A stretch of 43,114 nucleotides of DNA from Coriobacteriia bacterium (lineage in GTDB: Bacteria > Actinomycetota > Coriobacteriia > WRKU01 > WQUG01), in assembly GCA_009779855.1 (NCBI GenBank), contig WRBC01000005.1, forward strand, positions 1 to 43,114. The letters are read 5' to 3'. Below the pieces are notes generated by a model. The model had not been told where the DNA came from, ran no database searches, and saw only the letters and a program-made list of their open reading frames with translations. Positions within the stretch are counted from its first letter, which is position 1; every line of letters starts with the position of its first letter. Shown piece by piece: positions 22,576-29,852 of the stretch. The position numbers and the translations under genes were made by a program.

Positions 22576-23427
22576 ATGAAGTATTGCCCTAGCTGTGGCA
22601 AAGAAGTCAGTAACACAGCAAAGTTTTGTAAGCACTGTCGTTTTGACATCCAAAAATACAACACCGAAGGTGAGGCGACCAGTGAGCAACAAAGCCATGA
22701 GAAGCCCCAGAATACAATCGGCGAAGTGGATAGCCAAGAAACAGAAGAAGTGGCAGAGGAGGCTTCTGGCGTTGAGTCAGAGCCTAAAGTAATTTCACCA
22801 ACACAAGGAGAAGCACCAAGCACAGAGCAAAAGAAGTCACCACTGCCTTGGATTGCAGCTATTGTAGGCGTTGTAGTTGTTGGGATAGTTGCTGCTGTGC
22901 TTCTGTTGGGTCAGACTAGCGATGAATCCACTGGTGAGCCACCAGTTGTTATTGACATACCCGACCTGGGATTATCAGAACCAGAGGATGCTCCTGAACC
23001 AGAGCCTGTAGAAGAGCAAGAGCTAGGGGAATCTGCACTGGAGTCAGAATCTTCCTTTTACGGCGTTACAGATGAGCAGTTTGACAGAGAGATGGGTGAA
23101 GCTCGCTCTGACATTGAATATTACGGACGCTACGCTGACGAGTTCTTCCCAGAAGAAGGATTTTACGGAATATGGGTATCAGCCAGTAGAGATAGGATAG
23201 AAGCAGAAAGAACACTCACCCAAGTTCTTGATAGGCTCTTTGAAAGCGAAGGGCTAGGTGCTGGTCTTGTTACTACAAGTTCTTGGAGTAACCTTAACCC
23301 AGATGTATGGCACGCTGTTTGTGTCGGGCCGTTTCTTTCTCAAGCAGAAGCTGAAGAAGTGTTAGGAACTGTAAGAGCAGCAGGATACAGTGATGCCTAC
23401 GTTAAGTTTAGTGGTGCGATAAGGTAG
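22576..23427 (+). CDS. Zinc-ribbon, single-span membrane protein with SPOR-like C-terminal domain (third of three)
   Basis: A 283-residue protein. The N-terminal zinc ribbon has Cys4, Cys7, Cys18 and Cys21, then an acidic linker, one transmembrane helix (91-112), a Pro/Glu-rich linker, and a C-terminal domain (about 190-283). That domain contains YGIWVSASRDRIEAERTLTQ, VWHAVCVGPFLSQAEAEEVL and AAGYSDAYVKFSG, the repeat pattern of SPOR domains, which bind denuded peptidoglycan. A strong GAGGAGG site precedes the ATG. A cytoplasmic ribbon joined to an exterior wall-binding domain suggests an envelope-linked sensor or scaffold, but this is inference. Confidence 0.6.
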   Translation: MKYCPSCGKEVSNTAKFCKHCRFDIQKYNTEGEATSEQQSHEKPQNTIGEVDSQETEEVAEEASGVESEPKVISPTQGEAPSTEQKKSPLPWIAAIVGVVVVGIVAAVLLLGQTSDESTGEPPVVIDIPDLGLSEPEDAPEPEPVEEQELGESALESESSFYGVTDEQFDREMGEARSDIEYYGRYADEFFPEEGFYGIWVSASRDRIEAERTLTQVLDRLFESEGLGAGLVTTSSWSNLNPDVWHAVCVGPFLSQAEAEEVLGTVRAAGYSDAYVKFSGAIR

Positions 23428-23484
23428 CATCAGCACTATAAAGGTGAAAGATTAGGATAGAGAGGTACTGGGGTTTTGCCTAGC

Positions 23485-24672
23485 CTACTTCTTGCTTCCG
23501 TGTTTAACCGTGGGAGCTTTTGAGGTATCGTCTTGCTTGCCCCCTCCACTATCCTTCCATTTCTTATACGATACTTTGTTTCTGCATTTATCGCTGCAAT
23601 AGAATCTCTCTTTGCGAGAACGGAAAACAAAATCGTATTCTTTCCTTGCGCGTCCACGTGGTCGTTTAAACCGAACCTTGCATTCTTTATTTCTGCACTG
23701 TCTGTAACCAATGGGATCAATGGCATTGTTGTAGATTTGTACAGCTATAGCTTCTGTGAGTGAGCCAAAATATAGGTCTTGCCGAAATCCTTCCAAGATG
23801 ACACCTTCAGGCTCTTCCTCTTCTTTAATGTTGTAAGTTGTAATTCGTAAATGATTTCTTATTTCAGCAAGGCATACATTGAGTATTGCAATCACTTCAG
23901 AACCTAGCGCAAGGAACCCTTCTGCATCATTAGTGAAAGCCCGCTTTAGTTCTTGCTCATAAATATTCGGAAAGGTTTTACGAGCGTATTGATGCACCTT
24001 TCCCGATGCTGTAGTAGGATTCCTGCTAGTTTCCCAGCTCTGAAGGAAGGCTTGAACAAGTAGCAACTTGGTAGCGACTGCAACTATCTCTCTTACTGAT
24101 ATGCAATCACCTATGACTTCATTCTTCTCAATCTGCTGTTTTCGTAGCATATTGGTTTCATAGACTCCGCCAATGGCGGCATAGGGGAGAGAGTCGGCTG
24201 CTTGCAAAAATCTTTCCCTGACATCCTCGATGTCTCTTGGAGTAGAGGTATTTTTGCTGTGGACGAATCCCAAATATTCATTGAATAAAGAATCAATGTT
24301 CTTGTGGTCGGGTAAAGGACTATGAAGAAATCCATACTGCTTAACGAAGGATTGAATAGCGTTTAGGTCTCCAGCTGCAATCTTTTTTAGCTCGTGATTC
24401 CAAATGTTTGCTTCTAATCTGCGAGGTATGCTTGCATTTGCTAGTGGGTCATTTGCGGGAATCCACTTTCCCTTGTCCTTCACAAAGTCAGGCATTCCGT
24501 AAAAGCCGTCCTGCATAAATCCGACGATTTTTCCTTCATGCAGTAGAGGAATAATTGGGAAGGTGTGCCACCTAGGAGGAGCTATGGGAGCTTGACCTCC
24601 AGCAAAGGCAATCCACTTGCCATCATTCCCATACCTTAACTTGCTCTTCTTCCAGTTTGAACGAACTTTCAT
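23485..24672 (-). CDS. Hypothetical protein with C-terminal zinc-binding treble-clef-like domain
   Basis: A 395-residue protein on the strand opposite the rest of the cargo. Most of it is helical with no recognised motif. The last 70 residues contain CRNKECKVRFKRPRGRARK and, 15 residues later, FYCSDKCRNKVSYKKWK, a four-cysteine zinc-binding site in the style of CGNR-type or HNH-like treble clefs. The end is basic. GGAG lies about 5 nt before the ATG. It is divergent from the XRE/xis/rep/int block and shares a palindromic spacer with it. It could be a nucleic-acid-binding regulator or effector; I cannot tell which. Confidence 0.55.
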   Translation of the reverse strand: MKVRSNWKKSKLRYGNDGKWIAFAGGQAPIAPPRWHTFPIIPLLHEGKIVGFMQDGFYGMPDFVKDKGKWIPANDPLANASIPRRLEANIWNHELKKIAAGDLNAIQSFVKQYGFLHSPLPDHKNIDSLFNEYLGFVHSKNTSTPRDIEDVRERFLQAADSLPYAAIGGVYETNMLRKQQIEKNEVIGDCISVREIVAVATKLLLVQAFLQSWETSRNPTTASGKVHQYARKTFPNIYEQELKRAFTNDAEGFLALGSEVIAILNVCLAEIRNHLRITTYNIKEEEEPEGVILEGFRQDLYFGSLTEAIAVQIYNNAIDPIGYRQCRNKECKVRFKRPRGRARKEYDFVFRSRKERFYCSDKCRNKVSYKKWKDSGGGKQDDTSKAPTVKHGSKK

Positions 24673-24697
24673 AAATCTCCAAACAATCCACTAGAAC

Positions 24698-24715
24698 GTA
24701 TAAAAGGGATTATAC
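24698..24715. promoter_or_regulatory. Palindromic operator candidate between divergent genes
   Basis: GTATAA and TTATAC are arranged as an inverted repeat with a 6-bp spacer. On the minus strand it overlaps a TATAAT that can act as the -10 for the 395-residue gene. It lies about 70 bp before the XRE gene, whose product is the obvious candidate binder. Confidence 0.45.
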
Positions 24716-24783
24716 CTTACTCCTAATATTGATTTTACTTCATGAAGTTGACTGAAAACATACTTAGAAACAGGAGTGGAATG

Positions 24784-24978
24784 ATGTTAGGACTAAAGAA
24801 AAAGCTGCAAGAAGTGGGAATCTCGCAATCAGAGTTATCTCGTAGAACAGGGATGCACTATACAACTGTTACCGCCATTGTTAATGGTCGCCTCATTCCT
24901 TGGGATGGGCAGAAGCAAAAGATTGCAGATGCGCTTGGTATCGAGTGCATAGATGAACTGCTAAGGGAGGTGGACTAA
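24784..24978 (+). CDS. XRE-family helix-turn-helix regulator
   Basis: A 64-residue protein consisting almost only of an HTH: GLKKKLQEVGISQSELSRRT, GMHYTTVTAIVNGR, then QKIADALGIECIDELL. This is the Cro/C1-type fold of phage and element repressors. The start at 24,784 is chosen because AGGAGTGGA precedes it by 6 nt; ATG 24,781 and ATG 24,742 are alternatives in the same frame. It heads the maintenance block and probably controls excision and replication through the palindrome upstream. The excisionase gene begins 1 bp after its stop. Confidence 0.75.
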   Translation: MLGLKKKLQEVGISQSELSRRTGMHYTTVTAIVNGRLIPWDGQKQKIADALGIECIDELLREVD

Positions 24979-24979
24979 C

Positions 24980-25168
24980 ATGCCTAGTTCTCAATCTCAA
25001 GAATATCCAAGTGTAATGACTGTGCAAGAAGTGGCAGATACGTTGCAGATTACTCCCCAGACCGTAAGAGCGTTACTAACTCAAAAAACCTTACGCGGGT
25101 TGAAAGTTGGAAAGTTTTGGAGGGTGCCTAGTGCAAACCTCGTGGACTACCTGAAGGGAGGTGACTAA
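24980..25168 (+). CDS. xis: Excisionase-family DNA-binding protein
   Basis: A 62-residue protein with the winged MerR/excisionase HTH: MTVQEVADTLQITPQTVRAL followed by GLKVGKFWRVPSANLVDYL. Proteins of this type bend attachment-site DNA and direct the integrase to excise. It lies between the XRE regulator and rep, in one tightly packed transcript, with GGGAGGTGG before its ATG. Its presence argues that the element can leave the chromosome. Confidence 0.8.
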   Translation: MPSSQSQEYPSVMTVQEVADTLQITPQTVRALLTQKTLRGLKVGKFWRVPSANLVDYLKGGD

Positions 25169-25169
25169 G

Positions 25170-26012
25170 ATGGCTGAATTTGCTACATCTTTTTCAGATA
25201 ACACGCATACTGGTAATAAATATAAATCCTACAACACTAGCAGTAGAAAACAAGACTATCTATACAGTTTTGCCGTCACGGAATATAGGTTCGGAGATGG
25301 TTCTCGCAAAGGAAGCATAAGCTATAAGTCGTTTTCTGGTAAGCGTAGAACTCATGATACGGGTGACATTAAAGGTCGCTGTTATCAGCGAGAGAGCGTG
25401 AATCGCACCAGAAAAAGAATCGAGGAGATTTCACGAGAGAACAATCTTGTGCGCCTAATTACCTTTTCAAACGGTGGAAAGAACGGAGGCTGGAAATCTC
25501 CCAAAGATGCGCTTGATAGCTTTTCTCTATTTTACAAATGCCATGCGGCGAAGGTATCACTAGGATCAATAGTTGCGGTCGTGGAGCGCGGTGATAAAGC
25601 TGGGCGTATTCACATACATGCAATAACGCAAAGAGGATACATTAGACGAGGCGAATTGGGGATAAGATGGAGTAGATTGCTGGATGGGCGTGGCTATCAT
25701 TCCCCAAGCGGCTCCCATACTGTTCATGTGGGCAGAGCTAGAACTTCAATAGAGCGTGCAGAATATGTTTGCAAAAACTTACTTCAGCTTACAGAGGATA
25801 AGTCAATGAGGAAGTATCGTAAGTATCGTGCCTACAATGTTCGATATCCAAAGCCACATAAGAGAACTATCAGAGCAAGAGATGTTTATGAGGCTTACGA
25901 GATCAGTGGGATAGGTTTACCAGTAACCACATACATTTCAGAGGCTGGCAATCCCTTTTGTATCACCTTTGATAGTGAACGTCCAGGAGGCGATTACCAT
26001 GTCTTTAGCTAG
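25170..26012 (+). CDS. rep: Rolling-circle replication initiator (HUH endonuclease)
   Basis: A 280-residue protein. It shows a LITFS strand (97-101), the HUH-like metal motif GRIHIHAIT (His148 and His150), and ERAEYVCKNLLQ with Tyr199 and Lys202 as the nicking tyrosine and its partner. This is the order of rolling-circle Rep proteins. A basic region follows (RKYRKYRAYNVRYPKPHKR). It would nick the element's origin to give single-stranded copies when circular, and may also serve mobilisation. The ATG at 25,170 follows AAGGGAGG; a GTG at 25,161 overlaps that site. No long origin hairpin is obvious except the repeat downstream. Confidence 0.78.
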   Translation: MAEFATSFSDNTHTGNKYKSYNTSSRKQDYLYSFAVTEYRFGDGSRKGSISYKSFSGKRRTHDTGDIKGRCYQRESVNRTRKRIEEISRENNLVRLITFSNGGKNGGWKSPKDALDSFSLFYKCHAAKVSLGSIVAVVERGDKAGRIHIHAITQRGYIRRGELGIRWSRLLDGRGYHSPSGSHTVHVGRARTSIERAEYVCKNLLQLTEDKSMRKYRKYRAYNVRYPKPHKRTIRARDVYEAYEISGIGLPVTTYISEAGNPFCITFDSERPGGDYHVFS

Positions 26013-26037
26013 ATAATCTGATATGTCTGAAGGCAGA

Positions 26038-26096
26038 ATGCGATAAGTGTCTACTTCGATTTAGCACAGGCAGAGCAGAAGAGGCAAGTATCGCAT
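26038..26096. repeat. Inverted repeat downstream of rep
   Basis: ATGCGATA (26,038-26,045) and TATCGCAT (26,089-26,096) are perfect inverted copies 43 bp apart, in the gap just after rep. They may belong to a replication origin or to integrase/excisionase arm sites. Confidence 0.4.
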
Positions 26097-26136
26097 CTCC
26101 TTCAGTTTGCGTTGATTAAGGTTTATTTCTGCGAAC

Positions 26137-26241
26137 ATGGATGAATTAGAGACAGCGACCTCCTTAGAGAGACTAGCAAAGAAATATGCACACGACTATG
26201 GCTTGTTGAGCATTAGACAAAATAATACAGAAAGCAAATGA
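26137..26241 (+). CDS. Small ORF between rep and int
   Basis: Thirty-four codons starting MDELETATSLERLAKKYAHD and ending just before the integrase ribosome binding site. The sequence is helical and charged. There is no ribosome binding site of its own. It could be translated from a leaderless or coupled message, or be chance. Confidence 0.28.
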   Translation: MDELETATSLERLAKKYAHDYGLLSIRQNNTESK

Positions 26242-26256
26242 TAGAAGGAGAAGTAG

Positions 26257-27618
26257 ATGACAAGACTGATAGGTGAAGGTTCAGTATATCCAGTTAAAAA
26301 GGACGACAATTCTAAGCACAGATATTCATTTTGGTATTTGGATCATGGTGGCGAGAAAAAGCGTGAAGCTAAGACGATTCGAGGGAGCAAGTCTAAGGTA
26401 AGGCGCATGATGAATGACAGAATGCGAGAAGTTGATGCTGGTCTTGATTTAAGTGGTGCTAAAACTACTTTTGCAAAGTTTGCTAATGATGAATACCACG
26501 CAATCAGAAAGAGCAACGGAGAAGTTAAACGTTCAACGCTTGATAAAGAGCTGCGGACAATCAGAACCTTATCAAGGCATATTGGGCAAAACGTTCTTAT
26601 AGATATTACTCCAAGACGAATCGATAGAGTGCTTGCCGATATACGCGAAGAAGGGGAGTATAGCGGAACCACAATGAGAGACATATATGTAAAGCTAAAG
26701 TCTATCATGGGCAAGGCTGTGGATTATGAACTCATCCTTTCTAATCCGTGCAATAAGGTGAAGCCTCCTAAGGTTGATACGGCTGATGTTAGATACCTTT
26801 CAGCAGAAGAAATGGTTCTATTTTTGGATGAAATTGAGAAACTTGAAAGGCAAGAATCAGACATAAGTAAACTGATTGCTATGCGTATGTACTTAGCGTC
26901 AGGCGCACGCAGGGGCGAGATTTTGGCACTATCGTGGAAGCACTTTGACCTTACGAGTGGAAGAATCTTAATTGAGGACAGTCTAAATGAATATGGAGAA
27001 CTGGGAGGACTCAAAACCAGTAGCAGTAGGCGAGAAATCAAAATTGAAGATAGCTGCATAAAGCGATTAAGATTATGGCGAGTTGAGCAAGCAGGAGAAC
27101 TTCGTGGTCTGGGAGTGAAGCAAACAGAAGATACTCCTATTGTTACTAACGGAATAGGAGGATACCTCGACCCTCATAAGTTAAGTGATTGGTGGAAGAG
27201 GCAGAGAAAGAATATCGCTCTTACGCCACAGGGCGAAGCACGGTTTATTGATGTGACCATCAAGTCACTCCGCCACACCGTAGCGACCCAAATGGCTGCT
27301 ATGGGAATGAGTCAGAATGACCTGCAGGAATACATGGGTCATGCAAGCTATGAGACTACTGCAAAGTATTACACCCATGTTCTTCCAGGAGCGGATAAGA
27401 AAATAGCCAATTCAATGACTCAATTAATAACTACACAGAGAGCTAAGATGGATGAATACAAGCAATTTTCTGACACTCAAGCACGATTTGAGCACGATTT
27501 TTCTGTCGTTGGGAGATCGATGAGGGTTAGTAACCCTCTGATCTGTAAGAATGTGGGGCCCCCGAGTGGATTTGAACCACTGACACCAGCTTTAGGAGAG
27601 CTGTGCTCTATCCCCTGA
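26257..27618 (+). CDS. int: Tyrosine recombinase (integrase)
   Basis: A 453-residue protein. The N terminus has an arm-binding-like stretch (RYSFWYLDHGGEKKREAKTI), then a SAM-like core-binding domain (about 70-175). The catalytic domain has the Arg in LASGARRGEILAL, the HxxR-type motif in SLRHTVATQM, the late His in MGHASYETT and the Tyr in AKYYTHV. It catalyses integration into and excision from tRNA-Arg. The ATG follows GAAGGAGAAG. The last residues (PPSGFEPLTPALGELCSIP) are read antisense from the tRNA gene. In the circular form the frame would instead cross the core into 15,186-15,286 and give 480 residues. Confidence 0.92.
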   Translation: MTRLIGEGSVYPVKKDDNSKHRYSFWYLDHGGEKKREAKTIRGSKSKVRRMMNDRMREVDAGLDLSGAKTTFAKFANDEYHAIRKSNGEVKRSTLDKELRTIRTLSRHIGQNVLIDITPRRIDRVLADIREEGEYSGTTMRDIYVKLKSIMGKAVDYELILSNPCNKVKPPKVDTADVRYLSAEEMVLFLDEIEKLERQESDISKLIAMRMYLASGARRGEILALSWKHFDLTSGRILIEDSLNEYGELGGLKTSSSRREIKIEDSCIKRLRLWRVEQAGELRGLGVKQTEDTPIVTNGIGGYLDPHKLSDWWKRQRKNIALTPQGEARFIDVTIKSLRHTVATQMAAMGMSQNDLQEYMGHASYETTAKYYTHVLPGADKKIANSMTQLITTQRAKMDEYKQFSDTQARFEHDFSVVGRSMRVSNPLICKNVGPPSGFEPLTPALGELCSIP

Positions 27619-27629
27619 GCTACGGAGGC
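27554..27629 (-). tRNA. tRNA-Arg (anticodon CCT), rebuilt by integration
   Basis: A full cloverleaf is visible: acceptor GCCTCCG with CGGGGGC, D-stem GCTC/GAGC, anticodon stem CAGCT/AGCTG around loop CTCCTAA (anticodon CCT), variable loop GTGTC, T-stem AGTGG/CCACT, discriminator C and encoded CCA. It is 76 nt with CCA. The 5' half is chromosomal; the 3' half after the core comes from the element and differs from the displaced original in the T-stem and discriminator (C instead of A). Confidence 0.93.
27582..27598. repeat. attR core (17-bp direct repeat)
   Basis: Exact copy of the core at 15,169-15,185, lying within both the tRNA gene and the 3' end of the integrase reading frame. Confidence 0.88.
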
Positions 27630-27647
27630 ACGTGATAAGTGTTGCGA

Positions 27648-27689
27648 GAAAAGAAGTGGGACACTCCAGTAATACCCTCGAGTGTCCCA
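27648..27689 (-). terminator. Terminator of the kinase/SEDS-PBP operon
   Basis: On the minus strand TGGGACACTC and GAGTGTCCCA form a 10-bp perfect stem with a 13-nt loop, followed by CTTCTTTTC. It lies 12 bp after the pknB stop and separates that operon from the tRNA. Confidence 0.7.
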
Positions 27690-27700
27690 TGTTTCGGTAG

Positions 27701-29746
27701 CTATTCAGTAGAGTCTGAGGTCCCTGACCCAATAGTGATGTCCACTTGCGAGTTCGGCTGGACTCTTTGGCCTGCCCCTGGATTTTGCGAAATGACTACA
27801 CCAATCTCACCCTCGGCGTGACTGACGTTCCTTACGCGCAGGCCTGCGTTTTCTATTGCCTGCCTTGCGGCGGCCTCATTTCTTCCTGATACATTGGGCA
27901 CCTCAACCATCTCTGGAGGCCTTGGCCCCCTGCTGATAACAAAAGTAACAGTGGCCCCTTGCTGGATTGATACACCCGCGCCAGGACTAGGGTTCTGGCT
28001 GATAACGCGCCCTTCAGCCACGGTGTCGCTGTGTGCAGCAGTGCCTTCTTGAGGATTTAACCCGGCATTGCTGATTCGGTTAATCGCTTCCTGTCTTGTT
28101 AGTCCGGCAACATCAGGTATGGCAACACTGGCAACGCCAGCCGAAACTACAACATTGATAGTCGACCCGCCAGGAAGTTCATCTCCTGCGCTAGGACTTT
28201 GATTAATAATCTGCCCCTCAGGAACAGTATTATGGTTCTCTGTAGTGTGGTTGATGGTGAAGTTGGCATCAGACACAGCATTACGCGCTTCGTCCAAAGT
28301 CATGCCCGTCAAGTCAGGTACAGCAAAGCGCCTCTCGCCTTTGCTCACAACTAAAGTCACTGCAGCATGAGCAGCATCATCTAGTTCAGTCCCTTCAGTA
28401 GGATCTTGGCTAATGACGTAGCCTTCTGGCACATCTGGACTGTATTCCTCCTCTATGGTGATAAGGCCCTCATTGGCCTCAGGGGGAGTAAGGGCATCCA
28501 CAATTCCACTGTCGCCCCCGTTTTCAGGAACGATTACAGCAACACCAGCATCACGCAATCTTTCACGGGCTGCTTCTTCGGTGATGCCTGTGACCATGGG
28601 CATTGCTACCAGCTCAGGATCTTCCTCAGAATCAAAAACTCCCAGTTGCCAGGCAATAATTCCAGCAGCAGCAATCAGTGCCAGAATAATGCCAATCCAT
28701 ACCCAGACTTTCTTCTTTTTCTTAGGCTCTTCAGGTTCGATAGTGCGCCCAGCACCCATGGCTGCTCCTGCTGGGGCTGTGCCTGCATCTACGGCAGGCA
28801 TGACGGTTGTTCCGTCCGCGTCCTGTGCCCCGCGGGGACCACCCATAGGAACGACGCCACCCATTACGCGGGTTGCATCATCGTCAGCATTGCCGTGAGC
28901 ACCAACAATGGGCTCACCTCTTGCGACACGTAGCAAGTCACGGCGCATATCATCAGCAGTTGCGTAACGTGCCCGCGGGTCCTTCGCCATGGCGAAACCA
29001 ATGACCTGTTCAAGGCTTGGGTCCATGTTTGGATTAATCGAGGTAGGACGCACGGCTTGCTCTTGAACTTGCTTCAGAGCTGTAGCAACGGGGGAGTCCC
29101 CGTCAAAGGGCATCCTGCCCGTAGAAGCTTCATATAAAACAACGCCCAATGAGTACAAGTCGCTGGCACCGTTCAGATCTTTACCTTGCGCCTGTTCAGG
29201 CGAAACGTAATGGGCGGACCCCAGTACGCTGCCTGTTTGTGTCATTTGCGAATTCCCCGCACGAGCAATTCCAAAGTCCATGACTTTGATGTTGCCATCA
29301 GGCAGAACCATGATGTTGTGAGGCTTGATATCGCGGTGGATAATGTCATAACCGTGCGCAACATTAAGCGCTGCACAAACCATGGCACCAATTTCTGCTA
29401 CTTTGCCACTAGGTAGGGCACCAGTGCGCTGAATGATGCTCTTCAAGTCTTCGCCACGAACATACTCCATGACGATGTAATATATCTGCTTGCCATCAGG
29501 CATGACCTCTGATCCCCAGTCATAGATGTTTACAATGTAGGGGTTTTGCAAATTGGCCGCCGCTGCCGCTTCTTGTTGAAAGCGCGCGACAAAGCTAGGG
29601 TCACTTGCCAGTTGCGGATGCATTAACTTTACTGCAACGGGACGATTTGCCAGGTTTTCATCAGTAGCTTTATATACATCGGCCATACCGCCTGAACCGA
29701 TTTTTTCTGTTAGGCGATAACGCTTGCCAACCAATACGTTTTGCAC
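27701..29746 (-). CDS. pknB: PASTA-domain Ser/Thr protein kinase (PknB/Stk type)
   Basis: A 681-residue membrane kinase. The kinase domain (about 8-270) has the glycine loop GSGGMADVY, VAVKLM with the ATP-binding lysine, HRDIKPHN, DFG and a normal activation segment. A juxtamembrane part leads to one transmembrane helix (about 349-370). Outside are four PASTA repeats of about 70 residues, each with a VP/IPD...G.....A...L pattern and a QNP-SPG-type motif. PASTA kinases sense muropeptides or lipid II and phosphorylate wall-synthesis and division proteins. Start is GTG behind GAGGAGAAAACT. It is the last gene of the operon. Confidence 0.95.
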   Translation of the reverse strand: MQNVLVGKRYRLTEKIGSGGMADVYKATDENLANRPVAVKLMHPQLASDPSFVARFQQEAAAAANLQNPYIVNIYDWGSEVMPDGKQIYYIVMEYVRGEDLKSIIQRTGALPSGKVAEIGAMVCAALNVAHGYDIIHRDIKPHNIMVLPDGNIKVMDFGIARAGNSQMTQTGSVLGSAHYVSPEQAQGKDLNGASDLYSLGVVLYEASTGRMPFDGDSPVATALKQVQEQAVRPTSINPNMDPSLEQVIGFAMAKDPRARYATADDMRRDLLRVARGEPIVGAHGNADDDATRVMGGVVPMGGPRGAQDADGTTVMPAVDAGTAPAGAAMGAGRTIEPEEPKKKKKVWVWIGIILALIAAAGIIAWQLGVFDSEEDPELVAMPMVTGITEEAARERLRDAGVAVIVPENGGDSGIVDALTPPEANEGLITIEEEYSPDVPEGYVISQDPTEGTELDDAAHAAVTLVVSKGERRFAVPDLTGMTLDEARNAVSDANFTINHTTENHNTVPEGQIINQSPSAGDELPGGSTINVVVSAGVASVAIPDVAGLTRQEAINRISNAGLNPQEGTAAHSDTVAEGRVISQNPSPGAGVSIQQGATVTFVISRGPRPPEMVEVPNVSGRNEAAARQAIENAGLRVRNVSHAEGEIGVVISQNPGAGQRVQPNSQVDITIGSGTSDSTE

Positions 29747-29852
29747 AGTTTTCTCCTCATACTATGGCAGAAAATTTGAATTTCAAATTATCCTTGTAAT
29801 TGTAATACAAAATGCACCGTATTAGTGCATACTTGTTGCTCAATTATGACCC

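Larger units (their letters stand above)
15169..27598. mobile_element. 12.4-kb integrative element in tRNA-Arg(CCT)
   Basis: It is bounded by a 17-bp direct repeat at both ends, with a truncated tRNA on the left, an intact tRNA on the right, and a tyrosine integrase beside the intact copy. The maintenance block is XRE regulator, excisionase, HUH Rep and integrase; the rep-xis-int association recalls pSAM2-like actinobacterial integrative elements. No FtsK/TraB-like transfer gene, relaxase (apart from Rep) or virion genes in working order were seen, so transfer probably depends on a helper. Cargo: GIY-YIG protein, ShosTA-like pair, RtcB2-PrfH pair, structured RNA, three zinc-ribbon membrane proteins. 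Confidence 0.85.

Noticed and set aside
25170-26012. Rep considered as a conjugative relaxase
   Set aside because: The motif order and small size fit rolling-circle Rep with a single HIH and Tyr; no transfer genes are adjacent. A role in mobilisation is not excluded.
27555-27618. C-terminal PPSGFEPLTPALGELCS of the integrase as a protein domain
   Set aside because: It is the antisense translation of the tRNA-Arg gene, not a conserved domain.
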